From Oxyruncus cristatus (lineage: Eukaryota; Chordata; Aves; Passeriformes; Cotingidae), in assembly GCA_013399855.1 (NCBI GenBank), contig VXAY01001100.1, positions 124,001 to 188,000 on the forward strand: DNA of 64,000 nucleotides, in the 5' to 3' direction. The notes beneath the pieces were generated by a model. That model saw nothing but the letters and a program-made list of their open reading frames with translations, did not search any database and was not told the DNA's origin. Of this stretch, positions 36,901 to 47,376 are shown one piece after another. The first letter of the stretch is position 1. Each line of letters opens with the position of its first letter. Made by a program: the position numbers and the translations under genes.

Positions 36901-39528
36901 ACCACACTCCTTGCTCAGGTAGATACAGACAATGGATCCCATTAGCAGGACACTTTGTTCCCAACTTTGTTTCGCTTTACCTTGTCCAGAGGATCCTGTT
37001 ATATCAGCCTGAAAGTGCAACTGAGCAGAACTTTCTTCTGCTGAAATGCATGAGGCACTACTAGTGAAAAGCTAGAGGTTCAACCTATCCCAACAATACT
37101 ACTTTGGGAAGGAACTAGTCTGGCTGGGAACAAGTGGCAAAATACACACTTTGCAAGAGAAGATTGTTGACTGCTGTGCTGGTGCAATTTGCTTCCTCCT
37201 GAATTACTGCTCTGGATATGACCAGCTGAAAGCTGCCTTCCTCACAATATTAACTCTGTAGCTTAGCCAACTGCTCAGCACCAGAGATCAAAACGAACAG
37301 GAAGAAGTGCTTGGATTTCAAGGATTGATGTAGAAATAACTCCAGAGGTAGAAAATTTAACAAATAAATAAATAAAATCAAACTATAAAATGGAATCCAT
37401 ACATAACTAAAAAATCAATTTTCTTTTAACCTTTTCATCCTTTTTATACCAGTTGCCTGTTCTTCACAAACCATTTTTGGAGTATAAAATCGGAATCCTG
37501 AAAATAATACACCTTCAAACTAAAAGAATGTGGGGAAAAAAAGTCAGCAAGAAGTCACCACTCCAAGCACACGTGTGAAAAAACACACTGAAAGAGATAA
37601 AATGCGGCATCCTCATACTCCTGATCAACCACCTCCACTGCTTACGCTCAAAGAGCCTGGATTCCTAAGCTGTACGTAGAGTTACCACATGTCACCACCA
37701 AACCATAACTTTGAAATGTTAATTGTTGTTTCATTCCTACCCCCTAGTAAATTTGAGTGGTGGTGTCTGCGACACAGCTTGGAGGAGAAAACAGACAGAA
37801 GAATTCTCAACTGCCCTGGCAAACATGTGGTAACAAGTTTAAATCAGCTCACCTTCTACACTACTCTCTCTTCTCTTACGCTGTATGCCAACAACAATAG
37901 TGGTGTTCACTCTCAAGCTGCTGATGACTCATCGTCAGGTTATCTGCAGACAAACCCACGCAACTAACAGAGTAACTTATTTCTGTAAGCAAAGCTCTTG
38001 CTTTTGTACGTCCATTACAAGGTTCTCCCTTTTTCTTCTTCTCTTATAAAAGACAATACGCCAGAAGACCAAACAGCTCCTTTGTTCCACTGATCCCTAA
38101 GTAAGTCTGCAGATTTGTTTGTTTTCATGGACAGAGCATAGTGGGCAGGGTAATGAGGTGAAGAGGGATGGGGCCTGAGGTTTAACTCCGCGGACCTTTC
38201 AAGATCAACTAATCCACTGCCAAAGCAGCTGCCCTAATTAACAAGCTTTGCAGTAGAGAGGGTAGATGAGCTGCACAGTGGGAAGCAAAGACTTTACGTA
38301 AGTCACTATTTACAGACCACTCGAACACATTACAAGTAGTTCACTTGTGGAATGGGAAGCAGAGTCAGCAAAAACAGAAAAACTGAGCTCTCTGGTAACG
38401 TCATAGCACCAAACAAAATAAAGTGGGTGTGTACAGCATGTTACAAGCCTACAAAAAAGCATCTACCGGCATGAGCAAAGCTGGTGGTTGCAGTGGCAGT
38501 GGGAAAACAGTCAGTCCATTCAATCACCTACACTCCATCTACTTGTTTTCCTTTTCAAAAACATGACTTCTAATTATCAGTAATATCTTCCCATTTAAAT
38601 TCCATTTTCCAATCTCTATCTGTCCTAAATACACACCACTAAACCCATCATGTATACTGCTGTAGAAGCACGTGTTCACTGAGCTCCTGTGGACTGAAGA
38701 ATCATACTGAAGGTAATTTATCACCGTTTCTAAAAAGCCCTGGGTTAACGTCACATACACACTACAGAAAAATACCCACATAGGTTTTACATTTTATCAG
38801 TTTCGCTCCTAATTCCAGCTACACATCACATGCATTAACAATACAAATTACGACTGTATATTGGAAAAACGGGACGGAAACATAAACGTGAGAGCGCAGT
38901 GGAGTTGAGCAGAATCAGGAACAAGTGCAGAGGGCCCTTGCACGTATCAGCTGTCTTCCATCAAAAAAATATAAACTAGGGGAAAAAAAGTAAACCAGCA
39001 CATAGCCAACGCACTGAATGTAGAGCTAATAATCCTGCTGCGCGCAGGATGAAGTTTCCCCACGAGGGAAACAGAAACGAAGAGACGGCAGGTTGAGTAG
39101 GAGCTGGCGGAGGCGCCGGCAGCAGCGAAGGCTCAGCAGCGAAGGCTGCAGAAGGCCCGGGGCGAGTGCCAGCCCTGGAAACCCAGCCGCGACCTGAAAC
39201 GCGAGCAGAAACCCTCCGGGGGCTGCATAAAGCCAAGCAAGCCCCGAAGAGGCCAGTCCCCCCGGCACGCTGAAAGAGCCAGGAGGGAAGGGAACCGCAT
39301 TCAAATCGGCGAGGACAGGAGTGGAGGAGAGAGGAGTGGAGGAGAGAGGAGCGGAGGAGAGAGGAGCGGCTCGGCTCCTGCGCGGGGCAGGCGGGGGGGG
39401 CTCGGCCACCGCCGCGGGCCGGCCCGGGGGCTCAAGGACAGACGGGCAGGGGCTGGGACGGGGCAGGGGCTGTGACAGGACCAGGGCTCACCTCGCTCCA
39501 GCCGCACCGGCTCCCCCAGCGCCGCCAT
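30756..39528 (-). CDS. LIN7C: LIN7C, lin-7 homolog C (MALS-3/Veli-3), five coding exons
   Basis: The coding exons are 39492-39528, 34353-34471, 33615-33686, 33083-33292 and 30756-30911. Joined, they give 197 residues and a TAA stop. All introns are GT-AG; intron 1 is phase 1 and the others phase 0. The L27 domain occupies about residues 10-65 and binds CASK or PALS1. The PDZ domain occupies about residues 93-175, with the carboxylate-binding loop GLGF at 102-105. The C-terminus is basic (KRRQQN). LIN7 proteins are scaffolds of the CASK-LIN7-APBA1 complex at synapses and basolateral epithelial membranes, and help sort receptors and channels. The protein appears nearly identical to mammalian LIN7C as I know it. 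The last residue is Asn, where I recall Thr in human. The isoform-specific start [12 protein letters not shown] separates it from LIN7A and LIN7B. Confidence 0.97.
30912..33082 (-). other. LIN7C: LIN7C intron 4
   Basis: A GT-AG intron of 2171 bases. It contains an ATT microsatellite (31774-31804), a short CA repeat near 31948-31960 and AT-rich unique sequence. No further exon was recognised. Confidence 0.9.
31774..31804. repeat. (ATT)n microsatellite
   Basis: About ten TTA/ATT units with one interruption, inside LIN7C intron 4. Confidence 0.93.
33083..33292 (-). CDS. LIN7C: LIN7C coding exon 4 (PDZ core)
   Basis: The exon is 210 bases long, encoding residues 77-146, from [11 protein letters not shown] through the PDZ loop GLGF to QLLSVNGV. 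The acceptor is TCTCACAG|GCC. The donor is GTG|GTAGGA, weaker than consensus after position 4. Read-through would add eight residues and stop at 33056, cutting the PDZ domain. Confidence 0.97.
33293..33614 (-). other. LIN7C: LIN7C intron 3
   Basis: A short GT-AG intron of 322 bases, AT-rich, with no internal features. Confidence 0.93.
33615..33686 (-). CDS. LIN7C: LIN7C coding exon 3
   Basis: The exon is 72 bases long, encoding residues 53-76 ([15 protein letters not shown] to NATAK). It completes the L27 domain and starts the linker. The acceptor is CTCTAAAG|GTG and the donor AAG|GTAAAA. Both boundaries are phase 0, so the exon could be skipped in frame. Confidence 0.96.
33687..34352 (-). 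other. LIN7C: LIN7C intron 2
   Basis: A GT-AG intron of 666 bases with a strong GTAAGT donor. No repeat or extra exon was recognised. Confidence 0.93.
34353..34471 (-). CDS. LIN7C: LIN7C coding exon 2 (L27 domain)
   Basis: The exon is 119 bases long, encoding residues 13-52, from Asp-Ile-Cys-Arg-Ala-Ile to Asn-Ala-Val-Arg-Glu. It carries most of the L27 helices. The acceptor is a pure run of 17 T followed directly by AG, and the donor is GAG|GTAAGT. Its length is not a multiple of three, so skipping would shift the frame. Confidence 0.96.
34472..39491 (-). other. LIN7C: LIN7C intron 1
   Basis: A GT-AG intron of 5020 bases, phase 1. The end next to exon 1 lies in the CpG island and contains a 15-bp tandem repeat. 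The remainder is AT-rich unique sequence with no recognised mobile element, which is notable because both flanks of the gene contain CR1. Confidence 0.9.
39317..39369. repeat. 15-bp tandem repeat, 3.5 copies
   Basis: The unit AGGAGTGGAGGAGAG at 39317 repeats at 39332 and 39347 (the latter with T to C), with a partial copy at 39362. It lies in LIN7C intron 1, 120 bases from the exon 1 donor. Confidence 0.95.
39492..39528 (-). CDS. LIN7C: LIN7C coding exon 1
   Basis: It encodes [12 protein letters not shown] plus the first base of codon 13. The donor is G|GTGAGC. The ATG lies in the palindrome CCATGG within the CpG island. The 5' UTR begins at 39529 and is probably short, because ETS-type promoter motifs start about 25 bases upstream. 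Confidence 0.96.
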
Positions 39529-39550
39529 GGCCCCCGCCCGCCCGGCCCCG

Positions 39551-39584
39551 CCGGAAGTGACGCGGCCCTGCCGGAAGGGCGGGG
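39551..39584. promoter_or_regulatory. LIN7C: Paired ETS motifs with CRE half-site and GC box
   Basis: CCGGAAGTGACGC at 39551-39563 combines an ETS core (GGAAGT) with a TGACG half-site. A second CCGGAAG at 39571-39577 runs into GGGCGGGG. They lie 23-56 bases upstream of the LIN7C ATG, so transcription probably starts close by. GABP/ELK-type sites of this kind are common in bidirectional CpG promoters. Confidence 0.6.
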
Positions 39585-39765
39585 CCGGCCGGGCCCTCAG
39601 CCGGCGGCGTCGAGGGGGCGGCCGAACCGGAGGTGTTTTCAGGAGGAAAATGTCCTCTCCCTGTTTGCCCCGCGGCCCCCCATCCCTGAAGGATACTGAG
39701 GACACGCTAAAAGCGCCGCGCGGGGAGGGCATATCTTTCTATGCGCCGAGTGCCCCCTGGAGATG

Positions 39766-39885
39766 GAGTATATATGTGCTATATACTCACATCTGTAGAA
39801 AAATACGTGTGTTTACATATATATACACACATACACATACGTACTATATATATGTATTATATATACACATACATAATACATGTAT
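39766..39885. repeat. AT/TATA-CACA simple repeat
   Basis: An imperfect mixture of TATA, TACA and CACA words, beginning about 240 bases upstream of the LIN7C ATG and ending where the CR1 begins. Confidence 0.85.
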
Positions 39886-40950
39886 TACGGGATGGCAAAG
39901 GGAGAGCCGTGGATGTTGCCTACTTAAACTTCAGCAGGGCTTTTGACAGTCTCCCGTAACGTCCTCTAAGGTCAGCTCAGGGTGAATTTTGATTTTAGAA
40001 GAATGGACAGTGAGGTGGATCAAGAACTGGCTGAATGGCAGAGCTCAGAGGGCCGTGAGCAGTGGAGGAGGATCCAGCTGGAGGCCTGTAGTCAGCGGCG
40101 TTCCCCAGGGATCAATACTGGGTCCAGTCTTACTCAGCTTGTTTATCAAGGACCTGGAGGAAGGGACAGAATGCACCCTGAGCAAGTTTGCTGATGATAC
40201 AAAACCGGGGTAGTGGCTGATACACCTGAAGGCTGTGCTCTTCTTCGGGGGCACCTTGATGGGCTGGAGAGTTGGGCAGAGAAAAACCTGATGAGGTTCA
40301 ACCAAGGCAAGTGTAGGGTCGTGCACTTGGGGAGGAATAACCCCAAGTGCCAGCACAGGCTGGGGGCTGCTCCAGTTGAGAGCAGCTCTGCTGAGAAGGC
40401 CCTGGGATCTCGGTGGGTGACAGCTGACTGTGAGCTGGCTGTGTGCCCTTGTGGCCAGGAGGGCCAACAGAACCCTAGGCTGTATTGGGAAGAGCGTGGC
40501 CAGCAGGCGAAGGGAAAGGCAAGGAGCTACTGGAGAGGCCCCAAAGAGGATGGGGAGTCTGAAGCATCTCTCTTAACAAGGACAGACTGCAGGATATGGC
40601 CCTGAGGGGATCTCATCAACACATACAAACATCTCAAAGGCAGGTGTCAAGAGGACGGTTCCAGACTCTTTTCAGTGGTGCCCAGAGGCAAGACAAGGAG
40701 CAATGGCCATAAACTAAAACACAGGAAGTTCCACCTCAACATGAGGAAGAACTTCTTTCCATTGAGGGTGGCAGAGCCCTGGAATAGGCTGCCCAGGGAG
40801 GTTGTGGAGTCTCCCTCTCTGGAGACATTCAAAACCCACTTGGGCAAGTTCCTGTGTCACCTTCTCTAGGTGACCCTGCCTTGGCAGGGGCTTGGACAGA
40901 ATGATCTCCAGAGGTCTCTTCCAACCCTAACTATTCTGTAATTCTGTGAT
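39886..40950 (+). mobile_element. CR1 LINE with recognisable reverse-transcriptase segment
   Basis: It begins within ORF2: a DVAYLNFSRAFDS segment (about 39911-39950), then [24 protein letters not shown] and the catalytic-loop equivalent FADD at 40187-40198. At least two frameshifts and several stops break the frame. The 3' part runs through GAGGAAGAACTTCTTTCC and CTGCCCAGGGAGGTTG to TAATTCTGTGATT at 40950. At about 1065 bp it is the longest CR1 in the window. It lies 358 bases upstream of the LIN7C start codon, pointing away from the gene, and is flanked on both sides by AT-rich simple sequence. It is inactive. Confidence 0.94.
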
Positions 40951-41150
40951 TATTATACTATACATTCTGTGTTCTGTAAGATCTTATATAATGCATATAA
41001 TTATATATACTAACATATAGCTAAATATATAAAAATACACAATAAAATAATAAAATAATAGTATAAATAAATATATATAATAAATGGTGTATATGTATTT
41101 ATCTATAATAGACACACACATGTATATATATATATACACACACATATGTA
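40951..41150. repeat. AT-rich low-complexity DNA with (TA)n and (CA)n
   Basis: Dense TATA and AATAA words, ending in a TA tract framed by CA repeats (about 41111-41146). It may be the other half of the block at 39766-39885, split by the CR1. Confidence 0.85.
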
Positions 41151-42140
41151 AATGTTTTTCTGCCTGTGTGAAATGTGAGACGTGCTTTATATTTCTTGTT
41201 TGGGCACCGCTTTCATCTCTTTGTGGGGCTAATGTATTGACTGTATTAAATCACTGTAGGTCCAAGCTTGACATACTGTGTGAGTTTCTTCCATAGAAGA
41301 GTAGGAGACTACTTCAGAACATGTATTTATATGCTCTTAATTTATTCTGAGGGTATAACTCTTCATGTTTGGCTTTGATTTTGTCTGCATTTTGTATTTT
41401 TTCCTTTGAAAGAGAATAGTTCTCAACAGGTCTCAAAGCGTTCGCTAATGTGACAGTGATGTACTCGCTCCCTTCTGTGATTCATTTTAATACCAGCTCC
41501 CCTCAGTTTGAAGGATGCTGCATGTGCATTTCAGTGAAAAGGTCAGACAAATGGAATTTTCAGGTGAATAAAATTAAATCCTCACAGACTAGTTTCCAGC
41601 GAGAAAAAGTGTTTAAGCAGCCAGAACTGTAGAATGCTTCTGGAATAAAATCCAGATGTTTCTATCACAGTGGTGCAGGAACTACCGTTCTGTTAGAAGT
41701 GACTGAAATTTCAAATAGCCTGCTCAGACTTTGGTCAGATGAGCCTATGGAGAAAAATGACTGTTCAGCAATATTTCATAAATATAAAGACTTTTCTAAA
41801 AGGCATGTGATAAGAATACATGTTTAAACATATCTTTAAAGTACCATTATTCTGACTTCAGTAAAGACTAAAGACTCAGAAGTTAAAGCAGCTGCTTTAA
41901 ATTTCCTGTAGACTCAGTGAACTGGACAATGACATTACAAGAAAAAATGAAAAGCAATTTTATGTAGTGCTGTCTATTTCATATCACTGTCCAGCTTAAA
42001 CCATCTCGCTCCAGGAATCTGCACTCATTTATACCTGAAGAAAACAAACAAACAAAGAAAAAACCCCCAAAACACAACGAAGTTTGGCTTCCTAACTTGT
42101 GATCTGTGAAGAATGTTGATAGTGTAATAGTTAGCAATCG
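41151..42140. other. Intergenic interval, nothing recognised
   Basis: AT-rich unique sequence between two CR1 elements. No exon or RNA gene was seen. Confidence 0.5.
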
Positions 42141-42690
42141 AATCATAGAATCAGCTGGGTTGGAAAGGACCTCCAAGATCATCAAGTCCAACCCTTGATC
42201 CAACACCACCATGGTTGCCAGACCATGGCACTGATGCCACATCCAGTCTCATCTTAAAAATCTCCAGGGACGGAGAATCTACCACTTCCCTGGGCAGCCC
42301 ATTCCAGTGCCTGATTACCCTCTCTGCAAAAAATTTCTTCCTAATACCCAACCTAAACCTCCCCTGGCACAGCTTAAGGCCATGCCCTCTTGTCTTACTG
42401 CTGGTTGCCTGGGAGAAGAGACCAACCCCCACCTGGCTACAACCTCCTCTCAGGGAGTTGTAGAGAGCGATGAGGTCTCCCCTGAGCCTTCTCTTCTCCA
42501 GGCTAAACAGCCCAGCTCCCTCAGCCTCTCCTCACAGGACTTGTGCTCAAGTCCCTTCCCTAGCCTGGTTGCTCTTCTCTGGACCTGCTCCAGCACCTCA
42601 ATATCCCTCCTGAACTGAGGGGCCCAGAACTGGACACAGCACTCCAGGTGTGGCCTCACCAGCGCCGAGTACCGGGGCAGAATCCCCTCN
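42141..42690 (-). mobile_element. CR1 LINE, 3' fragment, minus orientation
   Basis: The plus strand starts with AATCATAGAATCAGCTGGG (reverse complement of the CR1 tail). It then shows the AGATCATCAAGTCCAACCC block, CCACTTCCCTGGGCAGCCC, and the ORF2 C-terminal region up to GGCCTCACCAGCGCCGAGTA. It appears less diverged than the other copies in the window, so it may be relatively young. It stops abruptly at the single N at 42690, and the sequence beyond is not CR1, so its 5' end may be lost at an assembly join. Confidence 0.94.
42690..42690. other. Single unresolved base at CR1 edge
   Basis: One N lies exactly where CR1 similarity ends. It may be a minimal gap placeholder rather than one ambiguous base. 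Confidence 0.9.
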
Positions 42691-45600
42691 TCTCTCCACA
42701 AACAGGCTTCAAATTCCTGCTTTCATGCTTTGTGGTGATTTCTCTGCTGTCTGAGGCTGTATTTGAGAATCCAGTGTTCCTTGGCTAGTCCTTCTGCAAT
42801 GAACCATTTCTCTGTGTACCTTTAGATGAGCTATCTCAGAAGAAAGCTCATTGGGGTCAGAAAATTTCCTAGAAAACAGTGATGTGACTCCTAAGATCTG
42901 AATTTGTTCTGTTTAAGCTCTGCTTAAGTCATTAAATGTATGTCATTGACCTAAGGAGGACTTGGACTAAACTACAGAAAACCATCCAAGTTTGGTAAAG
43001 TAGTTCTTGCCCTCCTCTGGTACAAGTGAGAAAATTTCAATCCAATTAAGTTATATATTTAGGATTTAGGACTGTGCAGCAGATGGACTTGGCTGCATGA
43101 TAGGCTACACATTTCTGGCTTTGTAAAGAGACTTTTTTTTTCCTGCAGTGTCTTTGGCCAAAAATGATTTATACATACTGTAGCTCAGAGGTCGGGTTGT
43201 AACAAAATGGATACAAACTGCTAATGTAACATTAAAGTGAAATTACTGTCAAACTGTTTACGCTTTCAAAAACACGTCCACCATCGAGGCTTCCCCAACA
43301 GATTCTCCATCTCCACATAACAAGGTCCTCTCTTACAGAAAGGAGCATGAGTTCCAAAGGCATTGCCCGTGTTTTTAGCAGTATTGCTGAAGTTCTGTGA
43401 GCTGTGGAAGTGCTCTGTTGCGCATTGCTACCCATTCAAAACTCGGGGAAAACAAAGGCTATATGTAAAATTTCCTCTTAAAGGATTTGAATAATAAAAA
43501 ACTAACGTCATCCTTCTGTAGACTTGCTTAGGGCCGGATCGCTTGCTGCTGCAATGCGTGCAACCCTGCTGTCTCTAAGTCTCTGGCTCACTGGTGCCTT
43601 ACCACTTTAGTGACAATTTAGGCAAGGTTTGGTTCCTGCAGTACCAGGCATTTTGCTGTTAATTGCAATAGCAGTAGGGCTGGGCCACTCTGCATAGATA
43701 ACAAGAAGGTATCTCTGTGTCTATGGTGCAGAATAGACCATCAATGTATTTCCTCCACATCAGTAAGGATGTTCAGAGCTTGCTTTCTATATATTGGAGA
43801 ATACCAAGTGATTGTTTACCAAAATGGAGTCTTTAGCTGAACTTTCTTCTCCCCGGAAAAGCTTCCAAGCTGATAGTGCTAGAGATGGATTAATTTTGTT
43901 TCGTTAAAAACAAAATCGTAATCTCTATGAAGCCGGTGAGTTTGACTAATATTAAATAGACTACATTAATGGTATCTAACTGGTATCTAACAACCTCTTT
44001 CCATATCATTTTGTCACGTTACTCTGGTTTCTAATCTTGCAAATATTCTGAGGAGAAATTACTCACATACATAGAATAACCTCATATTCTTTCATGCTTG
44101 CAGGCCTGGACCCCAGGTTACATTCTCATTTATGCTAAAATTGTTTCTGAGTGTAAAAGGCTTCTAATTATTACAGGTGCTGCATTTAGGATTATATTTG
44201 GAAAGGAGAAATACGTCTCTGTTGTCTGGGTTTTTTTCCTGTTTCCTTCTGATCTGTTTTGTAGTTACACGTATGGGGAGCACGATGCACATGGGAAAAT
44301 ATTTGGTATTTTGGTGATAAAAATGTTTTCTGTGCTCAAAGAATGAAGGATTGCAACTAATTTGAGTTCTTTTGGTTTTGCTAAAAAATGGAGGAAGCGA
44401 TTTGATTTGTAATATGATCTGTCAATCTATACTTCGGTGATCAGTATAAGATGAAATTTGAAACATGATAATTTGTTTGCATTTGCACATTTGAGAAACA
44501 CAAGGGTGTAGGTTTTTTCAAGTTGTGCTTCCCTGTGTTTTACACTTCAGTCAAAGGAGTGAAATTAAATTTGTGTAGAAAGGCAATAAAAGTACATGCA
44601 ACTGCTACTTATTTTCAGTCTATGACAAAGTGAATTTCCATGGCAGCTTGTAAATTCATGAAAGTTAGAACTTTGGGTAATACCAAAAAGAGAGGAAATG
44701 GTGGAAGAACCGAAGTCCAGCTGCAAGACGGTGAGATTTGGCAACTCAGGCACTTCTAAAACATTTTGATATGAGTTTGTGCATCTCTGAACACAAATAC
44801 TTAAATCTGAACAATGCATGGGTGTTTACAGACAGGGATTGTGTTCCCTAGGTCCTGCTTGTTCAGTGGTTTCAGTGATGCACGCACCATAGATTTTAGC
44901 CTTCCAATTCACTGAAAGCATTTCTGCATGACTTCCCTGGCCTGCTGAGGAACACCCGTTTGAAGAGTCCCATCATGCAAAGGCTTCAAAATTGGACCCT
45001 AATACCAGAATTTGAGATGCAAGTGCCTGTAACAGCGAGGAAAATAGATTCCTCTAACCTTTGTTAAAAAAAGAAAAAAAAAATAATTCTAATTTCTCTT
45101 GCTCCTGCCAAACATATGAAAGCCAGTGATTTGTAACAGATGGGAAGAAAGGCTGCTCAGATGATTAGGTGAAGGGAGAGACTAACTTACATGGAAGGGG
45201 GAGAAGAGTATACTGGAGAATACGTGCTGGGGATTAAGGGGGGCAACAGACATAGATGACAACAAATAAATAAATAAAGGTCGGCCAGTACTAAAGTTAG
45301 GAATTATCAACAGCTGTCTGTCATTAATGATAGCTGATTCTGAAAAAGTTTTGCAGCCAAAACAGGCGAATCCCCCCAAACATGCCTTTGGAAGGCAGAT
45401 CAGTTTGTTTCTAAAAGGGGTGATGACATGGATCTGAAATACAAAGAGACTGCATTTCCTGGTCCAGATGCATGACCACTGTGCCTTTTTAAGGCTGCTG
45501 AGTTTTGCATCATTTTTTGCCCCTCTTTACCGCCTGCATGTAGCACAGTAGACCAGCTGGGCTCTCCAAAGCTGCAATCCCAGTGTCACTGTCACTAGCA

Positions 45601-46604
45601 AGTGACAGTCCTTCCCCTGCCTTGTCAGCGGAGCAGAAGGCATCAGTAATGACAAATCACGTGCTTTGCTCCCTTCAACTTTACCACAATTCTGGGAAAC
45701 CAAATTCAACTTGGATATCAGGTAGATCCTCAGGGCTGGTGTCTGCCTTTTATCTCTACTTTTCATGATTTCAGAGCCTCTTGTGCTGCCATGACAACAT
45801 TCGGTCCCAGCTAGTTTCCATCATTTCCTTCCAGAAGCTGTTCTGGCAGCTTTCTTACCTTCATCTGCAAGTAGTTGGGCTTTGCTACCTCAAAAAGTAT
45901 GGCAGAACAGGACTGGAAACATCCGTCATGACAGGGACATCTGCGAGCAGATGGACACAAAATCATTCAGTCTTGCCCCTTTCATCAAATAGGAAAGAAT
46001 TCACACTCTACTTGTTGTACATTTACCTAATCCTATCTATAACACTCTACAGAGTACAGTGTAACCATCAGTGGCAAATTCTATTTGCCATATTAAGTGG
46101 TTTGACAATTCATATTTCTCCATGTAATCTCATCAGTAGATGCCAATATGACATAAATACCCTTTTTAAAAAAAAAGTAGTCTTTCATCTCTCTTCTTTT
46201 TAAGGTGATCTTGAAATATAAGAGTTGAAATGAATAGTTTTTACTCTTCAGAAAGATCTGTGTGGATTTATCTTTCAAACTTGCCATATTGTCTGGTTTT
46301 GGCTTACACAGTAGAAAACAAACTTTATGAAAATATCTAAAAAGGTTTTGTATATTGAGTAAACTCAAAAGTCAGGAGGCAACTAATAGCAAAATGCTTT
46401 CATTTAAAAAACACAAAGGAATATAAAAATGAGAAGAAATCAGGAGATGAACCTCATCTGGAACCCTGAGTGGATCTGAGACCCAAAGACACCTCTAAGA
46501 TTGTGTTATCGAATGCACATATAGAAACCCTAATGAGATATAGGCTTTATCCCCTCTACCCAAGGCCCACAAGTTTTTGTGATGACAAGTCTGGGGCCCC
46601 CTAT

Positions 46605-46649
46605 TAAAATAAAATACGTAAAATAAAGTAAAATAAAATAAAAAAAATT
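46605..46649. repeat. (TAAAA)n-type AT simple repeat
   Basis: Imperfect AAAAT/TAAAA units, interrupted by ACGTA and GTA. Confidence 0.9.
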
Positions 46650-47289
46650 ACAACACAACCGTATCTGAGCTGTGCAGGGAGGACTATAAGTAGCTTTCAT
46701 CTCTTCCCTGTGCTCCTGGTGATTTATGGTGGTTCACAAGGAGTACAGCCAGCTCTCGTCCTCCGGGGTGCAAACACACTGCCTCTTCTCCACACCCTGC
46801 CGTATCTGCTTAGCAAGAAATGAAAAAGGATTTTGCACTTACAGCTTCTCAGAATATTTTTTGGTTTTTTGCCCCTAAGACTCTTTGCTACGTGGACTCC
46901 GTGGCGACTAAGGACTCTCTTCTGTTCTGCCATCTGTAACATTATGCTGTTCCAAAACCACAGGTAACAAACATTAGCTAAAACTGGCTATTTCTGACTA
47001 CAGGAGTAAAAAAGTCAGGATCTGGTGATGCATATTTATGTAGTGAAATAAACTCTGAAATAATTCTGTCTGCTATAGTTTTGGATTAATGCAACAGCTT
47101 CATAGGAAGTTCTCTAAGCACAAATTAATTACCACATACCTTTAGCATGTAATGTTTTGTGATGAGGACACCTAAGGCCACTCTCTGTTCATGCCTGAAT
47201 CTGTTAGTATTTCAGAAGAGAATACAGAAAAATAAAATACGTAGCTGAAGGTGTACTAAAAATTGTGATTAAATACTTGAGCTGAAATT

Positions 47290-47376
47290 TAGCAATTATC
47301 CATTTTAAGTAGCCATTATCCATTATCAAGTCTAGAAATCAGCAATTAGCAAGTATCCATTATCAAGTTTAGAAAA
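47290..47376. repeat. Local imperfect duplication, ATCCATTATCAAG units
   Basis: TATCCATTATCAAGTCTAGAAA and a near-identical copy with GTTTAGAAAA follow each other within 87 bases. Both are accompanied by AGCAATTA words. It looks like slippage-type local duplication. Confidence 0.8.

Larger units (their letters stand above)
39050..39740 (-). promoter_or_regulatory. LIN7C: LIN7C CpG-island promoter
   Basis: GC- and CpG-rich DNA surrounds exon 1 and extends upstream, then ends abruptly at an AT microsatellite near 39766. It has GC boxes and no TATA box at a suitable distance from the start codon. This is the architecture of a broadly expressed gene. In human, BDNF-AS starts divergently next to LIN7C, so the island may be bidirectional. 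No plus-strand exon can be proven here. Confidence 0.8.

Noticed and set aside
39301..39732. Minus-strand 143-codon frame containing the LIN7C start
   Set aside because: It is an unspliced read-through of LIN7C exon 1 into intron 1. The true product leaves this frame at the donor 39491/39490.
39741..40605. Possible intact reverse transcriptase gene
   Set aside because: The RT motifs are spread over three frames with internal stops. It is a truncated, inactive CR1.
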